From positions 1-64,000 of the forward strand of contig NZ_BOOW01000027.1 of NCBI RefSeq assembly GCF_016863435.1: a stretch of 64,000 nt of DNA. The letters run 5' to 3'. Positions 25,688 to 33,532 of the stretch are shown here, piece after piece. The notes beneath the pieces are model-generated. The model was not told where the DNA came from. It saw only the letters and a list, made by a program, of their open reading frames with translations, and searched no databases. How positions within the stretch are numbered: the first letter of the stretch is position 1; each line of letters opens with the position of its first letter. The translations under genes and the position numbers were made by a program. Origin of the DNA: Sinosporangium siamense (GTDB lineage Bacteria; Actinomycetota; Actinomycetes; Streptosporangiales; Streptosporangiaceae).

Positions 25688-26317
25688 ATGGACGGCGGCA
25701 TGAGCACGGACATGGGTGCCGGCGCCCGCGCGTTTGACGCGGTCGTGCTCGCGGGAGGGCAGGCCAGGCGGCTGGACGGGCTGGACAAACCCGCGCAGGA
25801 GGTGGGGGGCCGGAGTCTGCTGGGGCGTGTGGTGTCGGCGCTGGCGGAGGCCGGGGCGCGGCGGGTCGTCGTGGTCGGGCCGCGCAGGGACCTGCCGGGA
25901 GCGGTCTTCGTCCGCGAGGACCCGCCGGGTGGCGGACCGGTGCCCGCGCTGCGGGCCGGGCTGGCCGAGGTCGAGGCCCCCTGCCTGGCGCTGTTCGCGG
26001 GAGATCTCCCCTTCCTGGTGCCGTGGATCGTCGCCGAACTGCTGAAAGCCGCTGAGAGCGCCTCTGGGGCCGTTCTGGTGGACAACGGGGGCCGAGAGCA
26101 GTGGCTGGCCGGTACGTGGCGCGTGGAGGCCCTCAGGGAGGCTCTGGCGGGATATGAGGGGGGCTCGCTCCGTGGCCTGCTCGGTCCACTCGGTCCGGTG
26201 CGCCTCGCCGTACCACCACGGCCCGACGGAGCGGACGTGTGGTTCGACTGCGACACAATGGACGACCTGCGCACGGCGCGGCGGCTGATCGCGCGCCGTG
26301 AGGGGGAGGACGCGTGA
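25688..26317 (+). CDS. mobA: MobA-like molybdenum cofactor guanylyltransferase
   Basis: 209 residues, nucleotidyltransferase (GT-A-like) fold. The nucleotide-binding signature is VVLAGGQARRLDGLDKPAQE (about 19-38; LAGGxxxRxxGxDK-type) and the metal/nucleotide segment LALFAGDLPFL (about 95-106). MobA links GMP to molybdopterin to give the MGD cofactor. The start at ATG 25688 leaves a short Gly-rich lead; earlier in-frame codons are low complexity. DUF6457 follows 22 bp downstream, a conserved actinobacterial pairing. 322 bp of GC-rich DNA separates it from moaA, so it may have its own promoter. Confidence 0.85.
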   Translation: MDGGMSTDMGAGARAFDAVVLAGGQARRLDGLDKPAQEVGGRSLLGRVVSALAEAGARRVVVVGPRRDLPGAVFVREDPPGGGPVPALRAGLAEVEAPCLALFAGDLPFLVPWIVAELLKAAESASGAVLVDNGGREQWLAGTWRVEALREALAGYEGGSLRGLLGPLGPVRLAVPPRPDGADVWFDCDTMDDLRTARRLIARREGEDA

Positions 26318-26339
26318 GAGCACAGGAAGGAGCGTCATC

Positions 26340-26585
26340 GTGAACGTGCTGGAGGAGTGGACGTCCACCGTGTGCCGCGAGCTCGGCATCGACCCGGCGT
26401 CCCTCGACCGGGACGAGGTGCTCGACCTCACCCGCGAGGTCGCCCACAACGTCGCGCGGCCCGCCGCCCCCCTCACGGTCTATCTGCTCGGGTTGGCGCG
26501 CGGCGCCGGAACCGGCCCTGAGGAGGCGGTGGCGCTCCTCACCCGCATGGCGCGCACTTTCAAGGCGCCGCCGGAAGAGGACTGA
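26340..26585 (+). CDS. DUF6457 domain protein
   Basis: 81 residues, all-alpha, no cysteines beyond one; begins MNVLEEWTSTVCRELGID. The LTREVAHNVARPAAPLTVYLLGLA stretch (about 28-51) is typical of DUF6457 proteins encoded next to mobA-like genes in actinobacteria. AGGAAGGAG (26323-26331) precedes the GTG by 8 nt. Likely an accessory factor in molybdenum-cofactor maturation; that is inferred from position only. Confidence 0.8.
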   Translation: MNVLEEWTSTVCRELGIDPASLDRDEVLDLTREVAHNVARPAAPLTVYLLGLARGAGTGPEEAVALLTRMARTFKAPPEED

Positions 26586-26602
26586 CGCCCGCGCCGTGAG
26601 TC

Positions 26603-26728
26603 GTGTTGCAGCTGGCGGGGGAGGACAGGCCCGACCTCGACGCGCCCGTCGAGAGATATCTCCCCGGCCTGGTGCGCGGCAACGGCAACGACGTCGGCGC
26701 GATCACGATGGGGGCGCGGCCGTGCTGA
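26603..26728 (+). pseudogene. Fragment of a serine hydrolase (DD-carboxypeptidase/beta-lactamase class C)
   Basis: This frame encodes 41 codons that read VLQLAGEDRPDLDAPVERYL followed by PGLVRGNGNDVGAITM. In intact serine hydrolases this exact pattern (VLQLVEEGKLxLDDPVExYLPGLVPxGxxITVRQLL) lies just after the S-x-x-K motif. Here it starts right after an in-frame TGA and ends in TGA after a few unrelated codons; SxxK and YxN regions are absent. It is therefore a decayed remnant. Confidence 0.7.
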
Positions 26729-26830
26729 AAAGTCCGATGAGCCGGAGAAATCGGAAAGATCCTGACTCGCTTCCTTGACTGAAGCGAGGGCGCAAATCGC
26801 ATGAAGTGCCGGGATGTCCGGAGGCGTCGC

Positions 26831-26948
26831 ATAAAAAGGCGACGCCGGGTGGTTACGGGGGCAAACCACCCGGCGCCGCGTCATCGGCGTTCCGACGGGG
26901 GCCCGGAACGCCGGCACCAGCGCCCCGACGGGGGACCAGGGCGCTTGC
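26831..26948 (-). ncRNA. Candidate small RNA with three C-rich-loop hairpins (6C-RNA-like)
   Basis: On the minus strand three hairpins follow each other: stem AGCGCCC/GGGCGCT (26945-26919), stem CGGCGTTCCG/CGGAACGCCG (26913-26885) and stem CCGGGTGGTT/AACCACCCGG (26873-26845). Their loops read TGGTCCCCCGTCG, GGCCCCCGT and TGCCCCCGT, so each exposes CCCCCGT. A run of five U follows 7 nt after the last stem, within the loop of a fourth hairpin (26846-26823). TTGACG (26984-26979) and TACGCT (26958-26953) upstream look like promoter boxes, although their 20-nt spacing is long. The layout recalls the actinobacterial 6C RNA, which has C-rich loops and a terminator. Each loop here has five C, and there are three hairpins rather than two. 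Confidence 0.5.
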
Positions 26949-26952
26949 CTAA

Positions 26953-26984
26953 AGCGTACACCTACTACCCATGGTGTGCGTCAA
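26953..26984 (-). promoter_or_regulatory. Putative promoter of the C-loop small RNA
   Basis: TTGACG at 26984-26979 and TACGCT (TANNNT) at 26958-26953, minus strand, directly downstream of the DUF3099 stop codon. The spacing of 20 nt is longer than the usual 17-18; TAGGTG at 26964-26959 (spacing 14) is a less likely -10. Confidence 0.35.
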
Positions 26985-26991
26985 GACTTAG

Positions 26992-27309
26992 TCACGACCC
27001 GATCTCACGTCGATGCCGTGGTATCTCGTTTTGGTTAGCTTCGGGTGTGTCAAAAGTCGGCGCAGGGGCACCTTTGCCCCGCTCGTTCGCCCCGATGACG
27101 GCAATGTATGGCAAAAAGATCGCACCAGCGATGAACAGGATCTTGTACGGCCAGGGGCCGGGCACGACAACGGCGAGAATCAGACAAAGGGTGCGAATGC
27201 CCATCTGAATCAGGTAGCGCTTCTCCCTGCGGCCGATGTCCTCGCTGAGAGAGGGCTGGGCATCGGTCACCGGATGCACGATCGCCTTTTTACGCCACAG
27301 CTTCACCAT
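26992..27309 (-). CDS. DUF3099 small membrane protein
   Basis: 105 residues, two membrane helices: MGIRTLCLILAVVVPGPW (about 36-53) and ILFIAGAIFLPYIAVIGAN (about 57-75), the DUF3099 pattern. The N-terminus is basic and the tail hydrophilic. Start is ambiguous: ATG 27309 has GGGGAGGAC upstream, but TAACGT (27318-27313) lies 6 nt before an in-frame GTG at 27306, which would suit a leaderless mRNA. Function unknown. Confidence 0.8.
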   Translation of the reverse strand: MVKLWRKKAIVHPVTDAQPSLSEDIGRREKRYLIQMGIRTLCLILAVVVPGPWPYKILFIAGAIFLPYIAVIGANERGKGAPAPTFDTPEANQNEIPRHRREIGS

Positions 27310-27425
27310 TCCACGTTAGTCCTCCCCGGCCACCGTGTGGCCACTGCATGTGGCGCGCGCTCCCGGGTAGTCAAACCGAAGGAGCACGCCGGCGATCAGG
27401 CCGCGTACGGGATCGGGGGAGCGCT

Positions 27426-27638
27426 ATGACGGACCGAACGTATCGGGTGACCGAGGTGGTGGGTTCCTCGGGGGAGAGCATCGACATGGCCATCCGCAAC
27501 GGACTCGGCCGGGCCGCGCAGACCCTGCGCCACCTGGACTGGTTCGAGGTCGTCGAGGTGCGCGGCCACCTGGTCGACGGCGAGGTGGCCCACTTCCAGG
27601 TCGGGATGAAGGTCGGGTTCCGCCTGGAGGACCCGTGA
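27426..27638 (+). CDS. Dodecin
   Basis: 70 residues, the size of dodecin, a dodecameric flavin-binding and storage protein. TYRVTEVVGSSGESIDMAIRNGL and LDWFEVVEVRGHLVDG (with the family Trp that stacks on flavin, about residue 38) and the C-terminal FQVGMKVGFRLED strand match well. GGGGGAG precedes the ATG. Converges on tldE and is closed by the hairpin at 27681-27716. Confidence 0.92.
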   Translation: MTDRTYRVTEVVGSSGESIDMAIRNGLGRAAQTLRHLDWFEVVEVRGHLVDGEVAHFQVGMKVGFRLEDP

Positions 27639-27680
27639 TCTGCCGCCGCCGCAGGAGACCCGGGCCGTTACCCACGCCGG

Positions 27681-27716
27681 ACGGCGTCTGTACGGCGGAA
27701 GCCGTACAGACGCCGT
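27681..27716. terminator. Bidirectional terminator hairpin, 16-bp stem with GGAA loop
   Basis: ACGGCGTCTGTACGGC (27681-27696) pairs perfectly with its complement at 27701-27716 around GGAA, a GNRA tetraloop. It sits between the convergent dodecin and tldE genes. The inner part, GTACGGC-GGAA-GCCGTAC, matches a palindrome seen elsewhere in the window. Confidence 0.75.
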
Positions 27717-27771
27717 GTCCGATGGGGTAAAGGTCCGGCCGGGGCGGGCCCCGGCCGGACTCGCCCGGAGA

Positions 27772-29142
27772 TCAGTTCGCCTGGCTGACCGTTGACATGT
27801 TGAAGTCCGGCACCCTTAGCGCCGGCATGACGGTGCGGGTGAAGTAATCGCTCCACTCCCGCGGCAAGGTCTGGCCGGAGGCACCCACCTGGCTGACGCG
27901 GCCGAGGAGGTCCACCGGGCTCTCGTTGAACCGGAAGTTGTTCACCTCGCCGACCACCTCGCCGTTCTCGACGAGGTAGACGCCGTCCCTGGTGAGGCCG
28001 GTGAGCAGGAGCTGCTGCGGGTCGACCTCGCGGATGTACCACAGGCAGGTCAGCAGCAGGCCCCGCTCGGTCTCGGCGACCATCTGCTCCAGGGAGGCAT
28101 CGGCCCCGGGGGCCGTCATGATCAGGTTGTCGATCGCGGGAGTGACCGGCAACCCGGTGAGCCCCGCCGAGTAGCGGGTCTGCAGCAGGTTGGCCAGGCG
28201 GCCTTCGCTGATCCAGTCGGTGGCCGACAGCGGCAGGCCGTTGTCGAACACCGAGGAGTCCCGCCCGCCCGCGTGGGCGACGGCGAACGGCGCGCACTCG
28301 ACCCCGGCGGCCGACGGGTCGCTGTAGAGGCGCAGCGGGGTCGAGGAGAGCTCCTCGCCGACGCGGGTGCCGCCGCCGGGAGCGGAGAACACCGTGCGGC
28401 CGTCGGCGGCGTCGCGGGCTCCCGCCGTCCAGTACAGATAGATCATGAGGTCGGCCACCGCCGTGGGCGGCAGCAGCGTCTCGTAGCGGCCGGCCGGCAG
28501 GTCGACGCGCTTGACGGCCCACTCCAGGCGCCCCGCGAGGGTCGCGTTGAGCGCGGCGACGTCCACGTCGGCGAAGTCGCGGGTCGCCACGCCCGCCCAG
28601 GCGGAGCGCTTCATGTCGGGCGATTTGGCGTTGAGCTCCAGCCGGCCGGTGGGCTGGTCGTGGCGGAGCCGCAGGCCGCTGGAGGACCCGACGAAGGTGC
28701 TGGTCAGCGAGTGCTCGGCGAAGCCGTACAACCTCCTGCCGCCCTCCTCGGCGGCGGCGAACGCCTCGCCGAGCGCCGGGGCGAACGCCGAGAAGACGTC
28801 GATGCCGGTCGGCTCGATCGGGGCGCTCCACCCGCCGCTCTCGCCCTTGCCCTCGATCAGGGGGCGGGCGTCCTCTGCGGGGCGCGCGTCGCGTGCGGCC
28901 CGGTCGGCGGCGGCCACGACGTCGGCGATCTGGTCGGGCCTGACCGCCGACCGCGACACGACGCCGGTGCTCTGCCCCGCGATGGAGATCACCGTGAGCT
29001 GGGACGAGCGGGCCACGCCGTTGGTGGTGAGGGTGTTGCCGGCGAAACGCAGGTTGGCGGTGGAGCCTTCGTCGGCGATGACGATCACGTCGTCGGCGGT
29101 GCTGAGGGAAAGCGCCCGCTCGACCGTCTCCTGTGGGGTCAC
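27772..29142 (-). CDS. tldE: TldE/PmbA-type metalloprotease partner
   Basis: 456 residues, PmbA/TldE family. TldE lacks the metal ligands and pairs with TldD to form a heterodimeric protease that degrades unfolded peptides and matures some RiPPs. Typical segments include LRFAGNTLTTNGVARSSQ (about 29-46) and the C-terminal GLTRDGVYLVENGEVVGEVN and NFRFNESPVDLL. The start overlaps the tldD stop by 4 nt (ATGA-type), so the two are translationally coupled. Confidence 0.9.
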   Translation of the reverse strand: MTPQETVERALSLSTADDVIVIADEGSTANLRFAGNTLTTNGVARSSQLTVISIAGQSTGVVSRSAVRPDQIADVVAAADRAARDARPAEDARPLIEGKGESGGWSAPIEPTGIDVFSAFAPALGEAFAAAEEGGRRLYGFAEHSLTSTFVGSSSGLRLRHDQPTGRLELNAKSPDMKRSAWAGVATRDFADVDVAALNATLAGRLEWAVKRVDLPAGRYETLLPPTAVADLMIYLYWTAGARDAADGRTVFSAPGGGTRVGEELSSTPLRLYSDPSAAGVECAPFAVAHAGGRDSSVFDNGLPLSATDWISEGRLANLLQTRYSAGLTGLPVTPAIDNLIMTAPGADASLEQMVAETERGLLLTCLWYIREVDPQQLLLTGLTRDGVYLVENGEVVGEVNNFRFNESPVDLLGRVSQVGASGQTLPREWSDYFTRTVMPALRVPDFNMSTVSQAN

Positions 29143-30638
29143 TTTCCACCCTCCTGGATGGTGTTGAGGATGCGCACGCCCCGGAAGAGCGCCGACGGGC
29201 AGCCGTGGCTGACCGGCGCGACCTGCCCGGGTTGTCCCTTGCCGCAGTTGAACGCCCCGGCCAGCACGTAGGTCTCGGGGCCGCCCACGGCGTCCATCGA
29301 CCGCCAGAAGTCGGTGGTGGTGGCCTGGTAGGCGACGTCGCGGAGCTGACCGGCCAGCCGGCCGTTCTCGATCTTGAAGAACCTCTGGCCGGTGAACTGG
29401 AAGTTGTAGCGCTGCATGTCGATCGACCAGCTCTTGTTGCCCACCACGTAGATGCCGCGATCGACCCCGGAGATCATCTCCTCGGTCGAGGGGCCGTTCA
29501 GGGCCGGCTGGAGGGACACGTTGGCCATGCGCTGGATCGGCATGTGGCCGGGCGAGTCGGCGAAGGCGCAGCCGTTCGACCGCCCGAGGCCCTTCATGAG
29601 GGACATGCGCCGGTCGAGCTGGTAGCCCACGAGCCGCCCGTCCTTGACGATGTCGAACCGCTGCCCCGCCACGCCCTCGTCGTCGTAGCCGACGGTCGCG
29701 AGGCCGTGCTCGGCGACGCGGTCCCCGGTCACGTTCATGATCGGTGATCCGTACTCAAGCGTGCCGAGCTGGTCGAACGTCGCGAAGCTGGTGCCGGCGT
29801 AGGCCGCCTCGTAGCCGAGCGCCCGGTCCAGCTCGGTGGCGTGCCCGATGGACTCGTGGATGGTGAGCCACAGGTTGGTCGGGTCGATGACGAGGTCGTA
29901 GTCCCCCGCCTCCACCGACGGCGCCGCGAGCTTCTCCGCGAGGTATTCGGGCATGCGGGCGAGCTCGCCGGGGAAGTCCCATCCCGTCCCGGTCAGATAT
30001 TCGTAGCCGCGCCCGACCGGCGGCGCGAGCGTGGCCATGTCGTCGAACCGGTTGCCCTCCACCCGGGCGGCGACCAGCTCCGGATGCAGCCGCACGCGCT
30101 GCTGGGTGGTGACCGTGCCCGCGGTGTCGGCGTAGAACTTCTGCTCCTTGACCGCCATCAGCGTGGCGCTGACGTGGTCCACCCGGGAGTCCTTGAGCAG
30201 GTCGGCGGACCAGCCCGACAGCAGCTCGACCTTGTCCTTCATCGGCACGTCGAACGGATCCACCTCATACGCCGACACCCACACGGCGTCGGCGTGGACC
30301 GGCTCGGGGGCCAGCTCGATGGGCTCGCGGTTGACCGCCGCCGCCACGGTGGCGACCCGCACCGCCTGCTCGGCGGCGAGGGCGGCTGCCTCCGGGGTCG
30401 GCTCGATGGCCGCGGCGAACCCCCAGGTGCCGTTTTTGATCACTCGTACGGCGAAGCCGAGATCGTCGGAGTCGATGGAGCCTTCCAAGCGTGCGTCGTA
30501 AAGGCGCAACGTCTCAGCCCGCACACGTTCGAACCGGAAATCCGCGTGTTCGGCACCGAGTTCGCGTGCCCGCTGCAAGGCTGCGTCCGCGAGCTGCCGC
30601 AGGGGCAGTGCGAGAAAATCTGGATCGATCTGGCGCAT
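29139..30638 (-). CDS. tldD: TldD metalloprotease
   Basis: 499 residues, catalytic subunit of TldD/TldE. The zinc motif HExxxH is visible as TIHESIGHATELDRALGYE (about 265-283), with the third Cys-type ligand region in FNCGKGQPGQV near the C-terminus. ATG 30638 (MRQIDPDFL) is chosen over the earlier GTG because TAGGAT (30651-30646) lies 7 nt upstream, indicating a leaderless mRNA. Substrates unknown; no RiPP precursor was recognised beside it. Divergent from fabG. Confidence 0.92.
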   Translation of the reverse strand: MRQIDPDFLALPLRQLADAALQRARELGAEHADFRFERVRAETLRLYDARLEGSIDSDDLGFAVRVIKNGTWGFAAAIEPTPEAAALAAEQAVRVATVAAAVNREPIELAPEPVHADAVWVSAYEVDPFDVPMKDKVELLSGWSADLLKDSRVDHVSATLMAVKEQKFYADTAGTVTTQQRVRLHPELVAARVEGNRFDDMATLAPPVGRGYEYLTGTGWDFPGELARMPEYLAEKLAAPSVEAGDYDLVIDPTNLWLTIHESIGHATELDRALGYEAAYAGTSFATFDQLGTLEYGSPIMNVTGDRVAEHGLATVGYDDEGVAGQRFDIVKDGRLVGYQLDRRMSLMKGLGRSNGCAFADSPGHMPIQRMANVSLQPALNGPSTEEMISGVDRGIYVVGNKSWSIDMQRYNFQFTGQRFFKIENGRLAGQLRDVAYQATTTDFWRSMDAVGGPETYVLAGAFNCGKGQPGQVAPVSHGCPSALFRGVRILNTIQEGGK

Positions 30639-30645
30639 GTCAACG

Positions 30646-30708
30646 ATCCTAGCCACGTGATCTTGTACCCCCCGGACATGCGGGTTACGCGGCAGTAGGC
30701 GATAACGT
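30646..30708. promoter_or_regulatory. Divergent leaderless promoters of tldD and fabG
   Basis: Minus-strand TAGGAT (30651-30646) is 7 nt before the tldD ATG. Plus-strand TAACGT (30703-30708) is 8 nt before the fabG ATG at 30717. Both genes therefore start almost without 5' leaders from a 78-bp divergent gap. Confidence 0.6.
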
Positions 30709-30716
30709 CAGTGCTC

Positions 30717-31421
30717 ATGGCACGCTCAGTACTCGTCACCGGTGGCAACCGGGGCATCGGCCTCGCGATTGCCCGTGAACTCGCGGCGGCCGGCGACGCC
30801 GTCGCCGTGACCTACCGCTCAGGGGAGCCCCCCGAGGGCCTCTTCGGCGTCCGCTGCGACGTCACCAGCACCGCCGACGTCGACGCCGCCTTCGACAAGG
30901 CCGAGGCCGAGCACGGCCCGGTCGAGGTCGTCGTGGCCAACGCCGGCATCACCAAGGACACCCTTCTTCCCATGATGAAGGAGGACACGTTCACCGACGT
31001 CATCGACGCCAACCTCACCGGTGCCTACCGGGTGTCCAAGCGCGCGATCAAGGGCATGCTGCGCATGCGCCGGGGCAGGATCGTCCTGATCTCCTCCGTC
31101 GTGGGCACCATGGGCTCGGCCGGGCAGACCAACTACGCCGCCTCCAAGGCCGGCATGATCGGGTTCGCCCGGTCGGCCGCCCGCGAGCTCGGTTCGCGCA
31201 ACATCACCGTTAACGTGGTGGCCCCGGGCATGGTCGAGACCGACATGACCGCGGTGCTCGACGACACCTATCAGGAGAAGATCCGCGGCAACATCCCCCT
31301 CGGGCGCTTCGCGACCCCGTCGGAGATCGCGCGCGTGGTCAGGTTCGTCGCAAGTGAGGACGCCGCCTACATCACCGGGGCGGTCATCCCCGTCGACGGC
31401 GGCCTGGGAATGGGGCACTGA
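30717..31421 (+). CDS. fabG: 3-oxoacyl-ACP reductase
   Basis: 234 residues, short-chain dehydrogenase: the NADP motif TGGNRGIGLAIA (about 9-20), NAGITKD, catalytic Ser in ISSVVG, and YAASKAG with catalytic Tyr and Lys (about 138-142). It reduces 3-oxoacyl-ACP in fatty-acid elongation. The second gene, fabI, starts 3 nt after the stop, as mabA-inhA in mycobacteria. ATG 30717 is favoured over GTG 30711 by the TAACGT box. Confidence 0.92.
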   Translation: MARSVLVTGGNRGIGLAIARELAAAGDAVAVTYRSGEPPEGLFGVRCDVTSTADVDAAFDKAEAEHGPVEVVVANAGITKDTLLPMMKEDTFTDVIDANLTGAYRVSKRAIKGMLRMRRGRIVLISSVVGTMGSAGQTNYAASKAGMIGFARSAARELGSRNITVNVVAPGMVETDMTAVLDDTYQEKIRGNIPLGRFATPSEIARVVRFVASEDAAYITGAVIPVDGGLGMGH

Positions 31422-31424
31422 GTC

Positions 31425-32189
31425 ATGGGAATACTCGAAGGCAAGCGCATCCTGGTCACCGGGGTCCTCACGGACTCCTCCATCGCCTACGCGGTGGCGA
31501 GGATCGCCCAGGAGGAGGGCGCCACGGTCGTGCTGACCGGGTTCGGCCGCATGAGCCTCGTCGAGCGCATCGCCAAGCGGCTGCCTGAGCCGCCCCCGGT
31601 GGTCGAGCTCGACGTGCAGAACACCGAGCACCTCGACACCCTCGCCGACCGCGTCGGTGAGCACGTCGACGGCCTCGACGGCGTCGTCCACGCCATCGCC
31701 TTCGCCCCGCAGGGGGCGCTCGGCGGCAACTTCCTCAACACGCCGTGGGAGGACGTCGCCACCGCGATGCACGTCTCCACCTACTCGTTCAAGGCGCTCG
31801 CGACGGCGTGCCTGCCGCTGATGAAGAGCGGCGGCTCGATCGTCGGCATCGACTTCGACGCCACCAAGGCGTGGCCGGTCTACGACTGGATGGGCGTCGC
31901 CAAGGCCGGCCTCGAGTCCTGCTCCCGCTACCTCGCCCGCGACCTCGGCCCCCACGGCGTCCGCGTCAACCTGGTCGCCGCCGGGCCGCTGCGCACGATG
32001 GCGGCCAAGAACATCCCGAACTTCAAGGAGTTCGAGGAGAGCTGGCCGGCCAAGGCGCCGCTCGGGTGGGACCTCTCCGACACCGGCCCCGCGGGCAAGG
32101 CCTGCGTGGCGCTGCTGTCCGACTGGTTCCCGGCCACGACCGGTGAGATCGTGCACGTCGACGGCGGCGTGCACGCCATGGGGGTCTGA
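31425..32189 (+). CDS. fabI: Enoyl-ACP reductase, InhA/FabI type
   Basis: 254 residues, NADH-dependent enoyl-ACP reductase. LVTGVLTDSSIAYAVARIA (about 10-28) is the divergent Rossmann motif of the family, HAIAFAP follows, and YDWMGVAKAGLES holds the catalytic Tyr and Lys with spacing Y-x6-K. Most like actinobacterial InhA. Catalyses the last reduction of each elongation cycle; coupled to fabG. In Mycobacterium the equivalent is the target of activated isoniazid and of triclosan. Confidence 0.93.
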   Translation: MGILEGKRILVTGVLTDSSIAYAVARIAQEEGATVVLTGFGRMSLVERIAKRLPEPPPVVELDVQNTEHLDTLADRVGEHVDGLDGVVHAIAFAPQGALGGNFLNTPWEDVATAMHVSTYSFKALATACLPLMKSGGSIVGIDFDATKAWPVYDWMGVAKAGLESCSRYLARDLGPHGVRVNLVAAGPLRTMAAKNIPNFKEFEESWPAKAPLGWDLSDTGPAGKACVALLSDWFPATTGEIVHVDGGVHAMGV

Positions 32190-32207
32190 CCCGGTCCCAC
32201 ATGCGAC

Positions 32208-32250
32208 CCGGCGCCCACCCGCTCCGGCGGGTGGGCGCCGGTGCTGTTTT
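32208..32250 (+). terminator. Rho-independent terminator of fabG-fabI
   Basis: CCGGCGCCCACCCG (32208-32221) pairs perfectly with CGGGTGGGCGCCGG (32228-32241), loop 6 nt, followed by TGCTGTTTT. It lies 19 bp after the fabI stop. Confidence 0.85.
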
Positions 32251-32492
32251 GAGGGGCTCTGCGGCTGTCTCATGTCTCGGTCGCCGCCGGCCTTCAGATC
32301 CGGGCCGGGCCGGTACGGCGGAGCCGTACGCATGTCGTGTGCCGGATCGGTGCGGCGGAGCCGCCCGGACGTCGTGCGGCCGGCCGCTGCACCGTCCGGC
32401 TCGCTCTCCGGCCGGTACGGCGGAGCGGTTCGGGTGGCGTGCGGCCGGCCGTTGCACAGTGTGCCTCGACCCTCGGTCCGGGGCGGCGTGGC
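32251..32492. repeat. Degenerate repeats around a GTACGGCGGAGCCGTAC palindrome
   Basis: Three imperfect copies follow each other: GGTACGGCGGAGCCGTACG (near 32312-32330), GGTGCGGCGGAGCCGCCC (near 32349-32366) and GGTACGGCGGAGCGGTTC (near 32413-32430). The last two are each followed by a similar GTGCGGCCGGCCG-TTGCAC-type segment. No protein is encoded. The unit resembles REP-like elements. Confidence 0.55.
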
Positions 32493-33407
32493 TCAGGCGA
32501 GCCGGTGCTGTCCGCCGGGGCGCAGAGGCTCGAACGGGATCGATTCGCGGCCTCCCCGCCTCTTGGCGTACACGAAGCGGGTCGCGATGATCGCCGACAG
32601 GAGCAGCGCCATCGTCAGCGTCGTGCCGAGCGCGTCCGACTGCCTGGCGCGCGGCCGCACCAGACCCGGACCCAGCGGGGTGCTCAAGATGTCCGGATGC
32701 CACATCAGCGTCACCCCCATCCGGTCGACGTCGACCGAGGTGCCCTTCCGGGGTTTGCCGGGGCCTGTGGCGGCCCCGTCTATCGGGCTGCTGCCGTAGG
32801 AATGCACTCGCCGCTCGGGGATGTACGGCGCGTGCGTTTTAGGCGCGGGTTTGTGCGCACGCCGTTCGGGCCGCTCCCTCGGCGGCCGGGGCCGTGCCGG
32901 AGGCGGCGGGGCCTCGGGACCGTTCTGCGCGGCGGCGGAGTCGGCGCTCTCGCAGACCCTCCCGGCCCGGCAGTGAGTGTCCCGGGCCGCCGGTGCGCCG
33001 TCCTCGCCCGGCCGTGCGCCGTCCGTCGGAGCCGGGCGCGCCGAGGGGGCCGGGCCCGGTTTCCCGGGCGGCTCGGGCGCCGGGAGAGCCGGCGCGGGGG
33101 GCGCCTGGGGCGCGCCGCCGACGCCGTTAAGCACATTCGTCGTGGTGTCGGTCACCGTGCCGGTGACCGGGTTCAGGGAACTGCCGGTCAACTCGTCCAC
33201 CACATCGGTGACGTCGTTGACGATGTCGCAGATCCCGCCCGTCAAGCCGGAGAGCAACCCGCCGCTCTTCTCACACGCGGGAGCCCGTGCGGTGCCAAGT
33301 CCCGGCACGGCGGCCTGGGCGGGTGCGGCACCCACCACGGGCAGCCCGCCCAGCGCCAGCGCCAGGGCTCCGGCCGAGATCGCGGATGCCCGGCGTCCAG
33401 TTTCCAT
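32493..33407 (-). CDS. Secreted, C-terminally membrane-anchored proline-rich protein
   Basis: 304 residues. Signal peptide (ASAISAGALALALGGLPVV, cleavage near AQA-AVP at about 33), then a region with two Cys (about 45 and 60) and repeats of DIVNDVTDVVDELTG type, a Pro/Arg/Ala-rich linker (about 95-205) with CRAGRVC, and one C-terminal membrane helix (TTLTMALLLSAIIATRFVYA, about 262-281) followed by a basic tail. The topology fits a cell-surface protein anchored at its C-terminus with the bulk outside. No recognised domain. GAGGGGGAAC precedes the ATG. Confidence 0.7.
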   Translation of the reverse strand: METGRRASAISAGALALALGGLPVVGAAPAQAAVPGLGTARAPACEKSGGLLSGLTGGICDIVNDVTDVVDELTGSSLNPVTGTVTDTTTNVLNGVGGAPQAPPAPALPAPEPPGKPGPAPSARPAPTDGARPGEDGAPAARDTHCRAGRVCESADSAAAQNGPEAPPPPARPRPPRERPERRAHKPAPKTHAPYIPERRVHSYGSSPIDGAATGPGKPRKGTSVDVDRMGVTLMWHPDILSTPLGPGLVRPRARQSDALGTTLTMALLLSAIIATRFVYAKRRGGRESIPFEPLRPGGQHRLA

Positions 33408-33532
33408 ATGTTCCCCCTCGGACCATCAAGGGTGACCCCATCCTGTTACCCGTTGATAGTTTTGTGGGGACACTGAAGCATTCCACAAAAAGTTGCGATT
33501 CGGTATCAATTAGTGATATGTGAATTCACTTC

